DNA of 64,000 nt, from contig NZ_JADDRL010000044.1 in the NCBI RefSeq assembly GCF_021538895.1, forward strand, positions 1 to 64,000, in the 5' to 3' direction. The notes beneath the pieces are model-generated. The model was given only the letters and a program-made list of their open reading frames with translations, searched no databases and was not told the DNA's origin. This stretch comes from Streptomyces olivochromogenes (GTDB taxonomy: Bacteria; Actinomycetota; Actinomycetes; Streptomycetales; Streptomycetaceae). Below, one piece after another: positions 34,982 through 42,663 of the stretch (positions are counted from its first letter, which is position 1; the number at the start of each line of letters is the position of its first letter). The position numbers and the translations under genes are program-made.

Positions 34982-35134
34982 GGGGTACTGCCTCACTCTC
35001 ATCCGAGCCGTGCACGGCCCAACATTCCATGTGGTCGCGCCACACGTTACGGCCGAGTTGCGTGTCTTGGGCAGTGTCTAAAGAGTTCGCAATGTCCGAA
35101 TAGGCCTTGTCGGAGGGTCTAATTCCGGCTTAGC

Positions 35135-35181
35135 GTCCTTTGGGGGACACGGCCGGGGTGAGTCCGGTCCGTTGGGGGACA
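35135..35181 (+). repeat. Two 16-bp direct repeats before the ATP-grasp gene
   Basis: GTCCTTTGGGGGACAC (35135-35150) and GTCCGTTGGGGGACAC (35166-35181), identical but for one base. Each can form a GTCC/GGAC hairpin; the second includes the ribosome site of the gene at 35183. A promoter with TTGTCG (35107-35112) and TAGCGT (35131-35136), spacer 18, partly overlaps the first. Confidence 0.65.
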
Positions 35182-35182
35182 C

Positions 35183-36460
35183 GTGGGGGGACCCGTGGCC
35201 GGAAATGCCGTCAGTGTGCCTTTCGCGGCCGACCGTGATGTGCCGGGCCTGATCGTGAAGTTCGGCGACTACCCGCTGCACCACGGTGGCGTCGGAGCGA
35301 TCCGCAGCCTGGGCCGTCTGGGCGTCCCCATGTACGCGATCACGGAGGACCGCTACACACCCGCGGCCTCCTCCCGCTATCTCAAACGCGCGTTCGTGTG
35401 GCCGACGAGCGGGGCCGAGGAGCCGGAGTACCTCGTCGAGGGGCTGCTCCGGATCGGCCGCCGCATCGGCCGCCCCACCGTCCTCGTCCCCACCGACGAA
35501 GAGGCCGCCGTCCTGATCGCCGAGCACCAGGACGCGCTCGGGACCCGGTTCCTCTTCCCGCGACTGGAGCCGGGCCTGCCGCGCCGCCTGGCCAGCAAGC
35601 AGGGGCTGCACGAGCTCTGCGTGGAACACGGCATCCCGAGTCCGACCTCGGCCTTCCCGCAGTCGTACGACGACATCGCCGCCTTCGCCGAGAAGGCATG
35701 CTTCCCGGTCGTGGCCAAGAACCGGGAGGCGTTCGTGCGGCGGAAACGGCCCGCCGTCAACGGGACCACGAGGATCGCCACCCGCGAGGGACTGCTCACC
35801 CTCGCCCGCGACTGGGGCGAGCAGCCCGGCGTCATCCTGCAGGAGTACCTGCCGAGGGAGCAGGCCGAGGACTGGATCGTCCACGCCTACTTCGGCGCGG
35901 ACTCCACCCCGCTCGCCATGTTCACGGGCGTCAAGGTGCGCTCGTGGCCGCCGCACGCGGGGATGACGGCGAACGCGTACGTCGTCGACAACCCGGAACT
36001 CGCGGACCTCGCCGCGCGTTTCGTCAAACAGATCGGCTTCAGCGGCATCGTCGACCTCGACCTGCGCTTCGACCGCCGCGACGGCCGGTACAAACTCCTC
36101 GACTTCAACCCGCGCGTGGGCGCCCAGTTCCGGCTCTTCGAGAACGAGTCGGCGGTGGACGTCGTACGCGCCATGCATCTGGATCTGACCGGACGGACCG
36201 TTCCGGAGGGGGAACAGCGGGCCGGCCACCGGTACGTCGTGGAGAACATCGACCTCCCCGCCCTCCTCGCCTACCGCCGCAGCGGCTATACGACGCCGCA
36301 CGCGCCGGCCCGGGCGAGCGGGACGGAGCTGGCCTGGCTGGCGGGTGACGACCCGCTGCCGTTCCTCACGATGCTGGCGCGCTTCGTGCGACCGGGCGCG
36401 AAGCACCTGTATCAGCTGTGGCGCACCAACCGCCGCGGCAGCAGTACCTCCACGAAGTAG
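35183..36460 (+). CDS. ATP-grasp carboxylate-amine ligase-like protein
   Basis: A 425-residue ATP-grasp enzyme. Landmarks: LIVKFGDYPLHHGGVGAIRSLGRLG at the N-terminus (pre-ATP-grasp fold), VLVPTDEEAAVL, FPVVAKNREAF (ATP-binding Lys), ILQEYLPREQAEDWIVHAYF, and the metal-binding DLDLRFDRRDGRYKLLDFNPRVG. It resembles D-aspartate ligase or carboxylate-amine ligase families that join an acid to an amine, but the substrate is not clear. It starts at GTG 35183 after GGGGGACAC; a second GTG at 35195 is possible. A flavoprotein gene follows 26 bp later, suggesting a two-gene operon. Confidence 0.8.
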   Translation: MGGPVAGNAVSVPFAADRDVPGLIVKFGDYPLHHGGVGAIRSLGRLGVPMYAITEDRYTPAASSRYLKRAFVWPTSGAEEPEYLVEGLLRIGRRIGRPTVLVPTDEEAAVLIAEHQDALGTRFLFPRLEPGLPRRLASKQGLHELCVEHGIPSPTSAFPQSYDDIAAFAEKACFPVVAKNREAFVRRKRPAVNGTTRIATREGLLTLARDWGEQPGVILQEYLPREQAEDWIVHAYFGADSTPLAMFTGVKVRSWPPHAGMTANAYVVDNPELADLAARFVKQIGFSGIVDLDLRFDRRDGRYKLLDFNPRVGAQFRLFENESAVDVVRAMHLDLTGRTVPEGEQRAGHRYVVENIDLPALLAYRRSGYTTPHAPARASGTELAWLAGDDPLPFLTMLARFVRPGAKHLYQLWRTNRRGSSTSTK

Positions 36461-36486
36461 GCACATCCGTCCTGGGGAGGGACTTC

Positions 36487-37689
36487 GTGATCGAACCGGT
36501 AGCAGTCATCGGCGCCGGACCCTTCGGCCTGTCCACCGCCGCGCACCTGCGAGGGCGCGGCATTCCGGTACGCGTCTTCGGCGATCCCATGGTGAGCTGG
36601 CGCGACCACATGCCCGCGGGCATGATCCTGAAGTCGACCCCGGCGGCCTCCAGCATCGACGCACCGCAGCCCGGGCACACCCTCGCCGACTACTGCGACG
36701 CGGCCGGCGTCCGCCGCCTGGTGACGGACGAGGACCTGATCTCCGTAGAGACCTTCATCGCCTACGGCGAGTGGTTCCAGCAGAAGCTGCTGCCCGACCT
36801 GGAGCGGGTGCGGGTCGTCTCGGTGGACCGCCGCACCGGCGGCGGGTTCGAACTCAAGCTGGACTCCGGCGAGTTGTTCGCCGCCCGCGCGGTCGTCGTC
36901 GCGACGGGCCTGTCCGGCCTGGCCCACCTCCCGGTGGAGCTGGCCGGCGCGGCGGTGGACGGACCCTCGGCCACGGGCCCGGTGTCCCACAGCTCCCAGC
37001 ACCACGACCTCACCCGGTTCGCCGGCAAGGAGCTGATCGTCGTCGGCGCCGGACAGTCCGCGCTGGAGACGGCGGCGCTGGCCGCGGAGGCGGGCGCGCA
37101 GGTCCAGGTGGTCTCGCGCGGCCGGAGCAGGGTCGCCTTCGGCGCCCCGCCGTGGAGCCAGCCGAGGCTGCGCCCCGAGTCCCCGTTCGGCCGCGCCTGG
37201 TCCCTGTGGGCGCTCAGCTACTACCCCCACCCCTACCGCTATTTCCCGGCTCAGGTCCGCCACTACCTGGTCCGCCGCGTCCTCGGCCCGCTCGGCGCCT
37301 GGTGGCTGCGCGACCGCTTCCAGGACAAGGTGCGGGTCGAGGAGGTCGAGAGCGTGCTCGGCGCGGACGCTCCCGACGGCGCCCCGGTCCTCACGGTCCG
37401 CACCCACGCCGGCGCCACCCGCCAGCTGGCCGCCGACCACGTCATCGCGGCCACCGGCTACCGCGTCGACATCGCGGCGATGGACTTCCTCGGCCACGAA
37501 CTGCGCACCCGGCTCGCCGTCAGCCGCGGTGCCCCGAAGCTCGGCGCCGGCTATGTCTCCTCGGTCCCCGGCCTCTACTTCACCGGTCTTCCGGCCGCCG
37601 CGTCCTACGGCCCGGTGATGCGCTTCGTCTGCGGCACGGAGTTCGCCTCCGGCCGGCTGTCGAAACACCTGGCCGCGGCGCACGGCTGA
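36487..37689 (+). CDS. FAD-dependent NAD(P)-binding oxidoreductase
   Basis: A 400-residue flavoprotein of the flavin monooxygenase-like/lysine N-hydroxylase-like fold. FAD motif VIGAGPFGLSTAAHL (about residues 6-20), then SWRDHMPAGMILKSTP, and a second dinucleotide motif IVVGAGQSALETAALAAEAG for NAD(P). The C-terminus has ATGYRVDI and YFTGLPAAASYGPVMRFVCG. The GTG at 36487 has GGGGAGGGA just upstream; the frame extends into the ATP-grasp gene. The pair with an ATP-grasp ligase suggests a small specialised pathway, product unknown. Confidence 0.82.
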   Translation: MIEPVAVIGAGPFGLSTAAHLRGRGIPVRVFGDPMVSWRDHMPAGMILKSTPAASSIDAPQPGHTLADYCDAAGVRRLVTDEDLISVETFIAYGEWFQQKLLPDLERVRVVSVDRRTGGGFELKLDSGELFAARAVVVATGLSGLAHLPVELAGAAVDGPSATGPVSHSSQHHDLTRFAGKELIVVGAGQSALETAALAAEAGAQVQVVSRGRSRVAFGAPPWSQPRLRPESPFGRAWSLWALSYYPHPYRYFPAQVRHYLVRRVLGPLGAWWLRDRFQDKVRVEEVESVLGADAPDGAPVLTVRTHAGATRQLAADHVIAATGYRVDIAAMDFLGHELRTRLAVSRGAPKLGAGYVSSVPGLYFTGLPAAASYGPVMRFVCGTEFASGRLSKHLAAAHG

Positions 37690-37862
37690 GCGCAGGCGGT
37701 GCGGGCGGGGCCGCGGTCTCGTCGTCCGGGGCGTTCTCGCGACCGGCGCCCTCGAACCACGGTCCGGGCCCCTCGCACACCGCCATCTCGGAGTCATCGG
37801 GCCTCACTTGGGGCCGAAACACACCGTGAGTCCCGGGGGCGTGGTGTCCGTATTCTCTGATC

Positions 37863-38669
37863 ATGGCCGTACTCCCTGCTTATGCACTCATCGCCACCGA
37901 CCTGGACGGGACGCTGCTCCGCGGCGACGACACCCTCTCCGACCGGTCCCGTGCCGCGCTCGCGCGGGCGACGGAGGCCGGTGCGCGGCACCTCGTCGTG
38001 ACGGGGCGCCCGGCGCCGCGCGTACGGCCGCTGCTCGACGACCTCGGCAGCACGGGGCTCGCGGTGTGCGGACAGGGCGCGCAGTTGTACGACGCCGGCG
38101 CGGGCCGGCTGCTGTGGTCGGTCACCCTGGACCGGGAGCTGGCCGAGACCGCGCTCGGCAAGATCGAGGCCGAGGTGGGTCAGGTGTACGCGGCCGTCGA
38201 CCAGGACGGGGTGGACGGGCTCACGCTCATCGAGCCCGGGTATCTGATGCCCCACCCGACCCTGCCCGCCGTGCGGGTCGGGCGGCGCGACGACCTGTGG
38301 TGCGCGCCGATCAGCAAGGTCCTGCTGCGCCATCACGCCCTGTCCGACGACGAGTTGGCGCGGACGGCACGCGCGGTGGTGGGTTCGCTGGCCACGGTCA
38401 CCATGTCGGGGCCGGGGACCGTGGAGCTCCAGCCCTGCGGCATCACCAAGGCGACCGGCCTGGCGCTGGCCGCCGAACACCTCGGTCTGAGCGCCGAACG
38501 GGCCATCGCCTTCGGGGACATGCCCAATGACATCCCCATGTTCCGCTGGGCGGCTCACGGCGTGGCGATGGCCAACGCCCATCCCGAACTCAAGGCGGTG
38601 GCCGACGAGATCACGAAGTCGAACGAGGACGACGGCATCGCCGTCGTCCTCGAAAGGCTCTTCGCGTAG
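37863..38669 (+). CDS. Cof-type HAD phosphatase
   Basis: A 268-residue HAD-superfamily hydrolase, class IIB cap. Motif I is DLDGTLL (Asp13 nucleophile, Asp15), motif II VVTGR, and the C-terminal motif IV GDMPNDIPMF; the Lys of motif III lies in GITKATGLAL. Such enzymes dephosphorylate sugar phosphates, FMN or related small molecules. A -10-like TATTCT at 37851-37856 ends six bases before the ATG, which suggests a leaderless transcript. It converges with the transglycosylase gene. Confidence 0.87.
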   Translation: MAVLPAYALIATDLDGTLLRGDDTLSDRSRAALARATEAGARHLVVTGRPAPRVRPLLDDLGSTGLAVCGQGAQLYDAGAGRLLWSVTLDRELAETALGKIEAEVGQVYAAVDQDGVDGLTLIEPGYLMPHPTLPAVRVGRRDDLWCAPISKVLLRHHALSDDELARTARAVVGSLATVTMSGPGTVELQPCGITKATGLALAAEHLGLSAERAIAFGDMPNDIPMFRWAAHGVAMANAHPELKAVADEITKSNEDDGIAVVLERLFA

Positions 38670-38692
38670 CTCTACCGCTTCGGGTGGACGCG

Positions 38693-39178
38693 TCAGTACG
38701 CGCTGTTGACGTTGTCCATCGAGCCGTACCGCGCGGCCGCGTAGTTGCAGGCGGCGGTGATGTTCGCGATCGGGTCGTAGATGTCGAACGACGTGCCGGC
38801 CACGTGGTACGTGTTGAACGTCGGGTCGATGACCTGCAGCAGGCCCTTGGACGGGATGCCCTTGGCCGCGTTGGAGTCCCACAGGTTGATGGCCCGCGGG
38901 TTGCCGGACGACTCGCGCATGATGTTGCGGTAGATCCCGTTGTACGAGCCCGGAATGTGCTTCTCCGCCATGATCGCGAGGGACTCGCGGATCCAGCCGT
39001 CGAGGTTGTTCGGGTACCCGGCGAGCGTCGTGGAGGGGGTGGTGGCCGTGGGGGCGGCCGAGGCGGCGGTCGCGCCGACGAGCGGGACGGCGAGCACCGT
39101 GACACCGGTGCCGACGAGGGCGACCTTGCGGATGAGGCGGGACGAGCGGGTGCTGGTGTGCTGAGCGGCAGCAGACAT
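38693..39178 (-). CDS. Secreted soluble lytic transglycosylase-like protein
   Basis: A 161-residue exported protein. The signal peptide (IRKVALVGTGVTVLAVPLVGATAASAAP) is followed by a short Thr/Pro linker and a compact SLT-like domain with catalytic Glu in IMRESSGNPRAINLWD, then SKGLLQVIDPTFNTYH. There is no LysM domain, unlike Rpf proteins. It cleaves or remodels peptidoglycan. Its long 5' leader has a c-di-AMP riboswitch, and GGAGAGG is the ribosome site. Control of cell-wall hydrolases by this riboswitch is known in Streptomyces. Confidence 0.9.
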   Translation of the reverse strand: MSAAAQHTSTRSSRLIRKVALVGTGVTVLAVPLVGATAASAAPTATTPSTTLAGYPNNLDGWIRESLAIMAEKHIPGSYNGIYRNIMRESSGNPRAINLWDSNAAKGIPSKGLLQVIDPTFNTYHVAGTSFDIYDPIANITAACNYAAARYGSMDNVNSAY

Positions 39179-39192
39179 GGCGAAGTTCCTCT

Positions 39193-39348
39193 CCGTCGCC
39201 TACGAGGTGAGCTGTCGGGTTCGGGCGGGGAGGTGCCCGGCCGTACCACCGTGAGGTGGCACGGACTTCACCCCGAGCCGTTCCGGTGCGACATGTGCCG
39301 ACCGGTCCGGCGACTTACCTGGGTTCCCCCGCTCCTGCCTACGGCGAA
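39193..39348 (-). ncRNA. Probable c-di-AMP (ydaO/yuaA) riboswitch
   Basis: On the minus strand, the leader of the transglycosylase gene has in order AGGAGCGGGGGAACCCA, CGGCTCGGGGTGAA, CCCGAACCCGACAGCT and CACCTCGTAGGCGACGG, which match the conserved core of the ydaO motif. P1 can form between TCGCC at the 5' end and GGCGA at the 3' end. It ends 14 bases before the start codon. The class is known before Streptomyces cell-wall hydrolase genes such as rpfA. Confidence 0.85.
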
Positions 39349-40245
39349 TGAGTTCGTCGATGGGTGCGTAGGGCGGCGGCAGGATTCGGCGTTCCGCCCG
39401 ACAGCCCGGAAGCTATGCGAGAGCACATGTCGGGAACAAGACTCGGAATCACACAACGCACCGATTGACCTTGATCTGAGGCGTATGGGGTGCTTGATCC
39501 TTTGCGGTTGCCAAGCCTCAACTGGCCGACGCGGCAAGGTGAAATGGGTCAAAGGGGGCTCTGGCGGCCCGATGGGGCAGAGTGACCCAATTCACGGAAT
39601 AAGGCCGGAATAACATTCACGGCAAAGCGGACATGAGGGTCGGAAGGGGGTTTCGTGAGAACGACGGAAGAGTTCTTTTCCCGCGTTCGGCGGAATGGGC
39701 CCACCACCCCTTGTGAGTCGTTTTGTCCGATACCGGAAGTGGTCCGTATCACAGGCGCGCCGCGCCTGCGGTCGCTCGGGTTGGGCCGGACGGCGGACGG
39801 TGCCGCCGTTTGCTCCGACGGGTGAGTCGGTGGGTGGGGTGGAGCGACGGATGGGCCGACGGGCGGACCGGAAGGTGAGCGGGGGCGTGAAGGGGGTGAG
39901 GCCCTCCGGATGGTGGAACCCGCCGGGCGGGGCCCGTCGTTGTCCTGATGGTCGCCGCCGGAGCGGGCCCCGGCGGCCGCCGTGAGCGGCTCGGACATGA
40001 GGGCCGTCATTCGGACGAATGGGTAAGTAGACGGACAAAGAGTGTCGCATCGACTGGAGTCGATAAATATTTGGTCATATCGACTGATCGAAAACATACC
40101 GGTCGTGCTCCGATAGCGCCCGGGCTGGACGGGTGGGCGCTATCGGTGATCGAAACCTGACCGGATACGCTGACTTGAGTGATGGCAGCGACCTATCGAC
40201 AAACCGCGTAACCGCCAGCAGACACCAGCAGACAGGAGACCCCTC
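39349..40245. other. 900-base non-coding region before the polyprenyl synthase gene
   Basis: No convincing gene on either strand; open frames such as 39549-40097 (minus) lack coding bias. The left part holds the riboswitch promoter (for example TTGTTC/TAGCTT on the minus strand with an 18-bp spacer at 39407-39436). The right part, 40049-40164, is AT-rich locally and crowded with palindromes and direct repeats. Confidence 0.55.
40049..40164 (+). repeat. Nested palindromes, hairpin and flanking direct repeats
   Basis: ATCGACT-GG-AGTCGAT at 40049-40064 shares its right arm with AGTCGATA...TATCGACT at 40058-40085. A 12-bp perfect hairpin follows (40110-40121 with 40135-40146). It is flanked by direct repeats TGATCGAAAACATACCGG (40085-40102) and TGATCGAAACCTGACCGG (40147-40164), 15 of 18 identical. 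Confidence 0.7.
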
Positions 40246-41256
40246 GTGACCGTCGTCGGGCCGTTCGGGCTGAGCGTGCGGGACCAGGCTCTGGAAGCCG
40301 ATGTCCAGGCCGGATTGGCGGCTGTCGAGGAAGGCTTGCTCGAAGCCACCAAGAGTGAGGTCCCGTTCATCACGGAGGCCGCGCAGCACTTGGTGCGGGC
40401 CGGCGGGAAGCGGTTCCGGCCGCTGCTCGTGATGCTCGCGGCCCGGTTCGGTGACCCGTACGCGCCGGGCATCGTGCCCTCGGCCGTGGTCGTCGAGCTG
40501 ACCCACCTCGCGACCCTGTACCACGACGACGTGATGGACGAGGCGCTGGTGCGCCGCGGTGTGGACAGCGCGAACACCCGCTGGGGCAACTCGGTCGCCG
40601 TCCTCACGGGTGACTTCCTCTTCGCCCGCGCCTCCCAGATCCTCGCCGACCTCGGCCCCGAGGCGGTCCGGGTCCAGGCCCTCGCGTTCGAGCGGCTCGT
40701 CACCGGGCAGATCCTGGAGACCGCGGGACCGACGGACGGTCGGGATCCGGTCGAGCACTACCTGGACGTACTGGGCGGCAAGACGGGCTCGCTGGTGGCC
40801 GTGTCGTGCCGGTTCGGCGCCATGATGTCCGGGGCCGACGAGACGGTGGTCGACGTCCTCACCCAGTACGGCGAACGGCTCGGTGTGGCCTTCCAGCTGG
40901 CGGACGACGTGCTCGACATCGCCAGCGACTCGCACGAGTCCGGGAAGACGCCGGGGACGGACCTGCGCGAGGGTGTCGCGACCCTGCCCGTGCTGCGGCT
41001 GCGGGAGCGGGCCGCGCGGCTGGGGCTGGCCGAGGACCTCGCGCTGTGCGAGCTCCTCGCCTCCGACCTCACCGACGACGCGCGGCACGCGGAGGCGCTG
41101 GCCGCGCTCCGCGTCCACCCCGCGCTGGAGCAGGCCCGGCGGGACACGGTGCGGTACGCGGAGGACGCGCGGGCGGCGCTGGCGCCGCTGCCGGAGTGCG
41201 ACGCGAAGGCCGCGCTGATGGAACTCTGCGACGCGGTGGTGCACCGGGCCGCGTGA
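40246..41256 (+). CDS. All-trans polyprenyl diphosphate synthase
   Basis: A 336-residue trans-prenyltransferase. The first Asp-rich motif is DDVMD (residues 94-98) in LYHDDVMDEA, the second is DDVLD in FQLADDVLDIA, and GGKRFRPLL (53-61) binds diphosphate. It elongates with isopentenyl diphosphate; given the neighbourhood and the family (heptaprenyl to nonaprenyl synthases) it probably makes the menaquinone side chain. The GTG start has AGGAG eight bases upstream, directly after a perfect tandem repeat CCAGCAGACA x2 (40215-40234). It ends at a hairpin (41270-41296). Confidence 0.92.
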   Translation: MTVVGPFGLSVRDQALEADVQAGLAAVEEGLLEATKSEVPFITEAAQHLVRAGGKRFRPLLVMLAARFGDPYAPGIVPSAVVVELTHLATLYHDDVMDEALVRRGVDSANTRWGNSVAVLTGDFLFARASQILADLGPEAVRVQALAFERLVTGQILETAGPTDGRDPVEHYLDVLGGKTGSLVAVSCRFGAMMSGADETVVDVLTQYGERLGVAFQLADDVLDIASDSHESGKTPGTDLREGVATLPVLRLRERAARLGLAEDLALCELLASDLTDDARHAEALAALRVHPALEQARRDTVRYAEDARAALAPLPECDAKAALMELCDAVVHRAA

Positions 41257-41269
41257 GGCCGCTCGCCAC

Positions 41270-41296
41270 GGGGCCGGGTGAGTGTCACTCGGCCCC
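41270..41296 (+). terminator. Terminator of polyprenyl synthase gene
   Basis: Arms 41270-41281 and 41285-41296, 12 bp with one G-U pair, loop GTG, 14 bp after the stop. Confidence 0.75.
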
Positions 41297-41337
41297 TATC
41301 TCGTCGTCGTAGCCGCTTGACCAGCCTTTCTCCCTTC

Positions 41338-41353
41338 TGTGACCCAGGTCACA
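41338..41353 (+). promoter_or_regulatory. Perfect CRP/FNR-type palindrome
   Basis: TGTGACCCAGGTCACA is a perfect 16-bp palindrome that matches the TGTGA-N6-TCACA CRP consensus and the GTGNC-N4-GNCAC form used by Streptomyces Crp. It overlaps the -35 region of a possible promoter with -10 TAATCT (41369-41374) for the CHRD gene. Confidence 0.55.
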
Positions 41354-41446
41354 TTCCTGGACTGAGTCTAATCTCGGATCCCTTCGTACTCATGCCCAGA
41401 AGCTGACGCAGGGGGCGTCAGCCGCATACGGGGAGAAAACCGAATC

Positions 41447-42403
41447 ATGGGTATGAACCGATCCTTCTTCGCGCGCCGCAACGGTCTCGTCGCCACCGCC
41501 GTCACGATCGCCGCGTGCGCCGGTGTCGTCGGCGCGGTGGCGCCGGCCTCCGCCACCGAGAACACCGGCAATACCGGCAAGGAAGCGACCGTCCTCGTCG
41601 CGAGCCTCCGCGGCGCCAACGAGGTCCCGGTCAAGGGCGGCCCCGCCGTGGGGGACAAGGACGGCGCGGCGCTGGAGTTCATCAAGGTCAAGGGGGACAA
41701 GGTGTCCGTCGCCGTGGCCTGGCGCGGCACCGGCAGGCCGACCGACCTGCACATCCACCAGGGCGCCAAGGGCACCAACGGCGGCGTCAAGATCGACTTC
41801 GGCAAGGTGCTGAAAGAGGGGCACAAGGGCCGGTACTCCGTGTCCGGGAGCGTCCGGGTGACCGACGCCGCCCTCCTCAAGCAGCTCACGAACGACCCCG
41901 GCGCGTTTTACGCCAACCTCCACACCGCCGAATTCCCGGGCGGAGCCGTCCGCGGACAGCTCCACAAGGTCACCACCGCCATGGACTTCCGGCACGCGCT
42001 CGGCGGCTTCCAGGCCTCCGTGGTCAAGGGCAAGCAGATCTACGAGTGCAAGCCCGCCGAGGGCGGCGGCTACGCCTTCGGGCAGCGCGACGTCAGCGCC
42101 CTGCTCGGCGGCCACATCCGGCACTCCTTCGTGAAGCCCAACTCCGGTACCCCGCAGTGGGTCGCGCCGGACGGAAGCGCCGTCACGGGCGCCGTGATCA
42201 CCAAGACGCCCAACGGGGCCGGCAACATCCCCGAGCTGGACCTCAAGGCCACCCGGTCCGGAAAGCACCACGGGCTGCTCGCCGGCACCACCGAGATCCT
42301 CCGGCTGAACACGGTCGGCGGAGTCGCCCCGACCGGCTCCTGCGCGCCGGGCACCATCGCCGCCGTGCCCTACCAGGCGGACTACGTCTTCGTGCAGCAC
42401 TGA
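41447..42403 (+). CDS. Secreted CHRD-domain protein
   Basis: A 318-residue exported protein. The signal peptide (RRNGLVATAVTIAACAGVVGAVAPASAT) is followed by a CHRD domain of about 110 residues (VLVASLRGANEVPV...DLHIHQGAKGTNGGV...FYANLHTAEFPGGAVRGQL). The second half (FQASVVKGKQIYEC to ADYVFVQH) resembles the DUF3455 type of secreted domain. Function is unknown; CHRD domains are often extracellular. ATG at 41447 with GGGGAG about 11 bases upstream. A terminator follows. Confidence 0.82.
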   Translation: MGMNRSFFARRNGLVATAVTIAACAGVVGAVAPASATENTGNTGKEATVLVASLRGANEVPVKGGPAVGDKDGAALEFIKVKGDKVSVAVAWRGTGRPTDLHIHQGAKGTNGGVKIDFGKVLKEGHKGRYSVSGSVRVTDAALLKQLTNDPGAFYANLHTAEFPGGAVRGQLHKVTTAMDFRHALGGFQASVVKGKQIYECKPAEGGGYAFGQRDVSALLGGHIRHSFVKPNSGTPQWVAPDGSAVTGAVITKTPNGAGNIPELDLKATRSGKHHGLLAGTTEILRLNTVGGVAPTGSCAPGTIAAVPYQADYVFVQH

Positions 42404-42431
42404 GCCCGCACGCCGGTCTCCGACACCCGGC

Positions 42432-42478
42432 GGCGCCTCCCCGTACGACCCGTACCCCTACGGGTCGGGGGAGGCGCC
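42432..42478 (+). terminator. Nested hairpin terminator after the CHRD gene
   Basis: Outer arms 42432-42442 and about 42468-42478, with an inner perfect 8-bp stem 42447-42454/42459-42466 around CCCC. Confidence 0.8.
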
Positions 42479-42663
42479 TCCTCCTCGTGTCATACCGCAG
42501 GCGTACACGGAGTTGGCTCCGCAGTCTGACGCTTCCTCACGGCCGATTTGGTCAGATGGAAACCACGGAAATCACCACTGCTCACCGATTCGGGTGAGAA
42601 TGGCGGCTCAGGGTGGGACAGAGCGTGAGGACAGCCGCCGCCGACGACGGAGGTAAGGCACAC

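Noticed and set aside
39549..40097. Possible 182-residue minus-strand gene in the gap before the polyprenyl synthase gene
   Set aside because: No ribosome site, no homology, random composition; the region carries palindromes instead.
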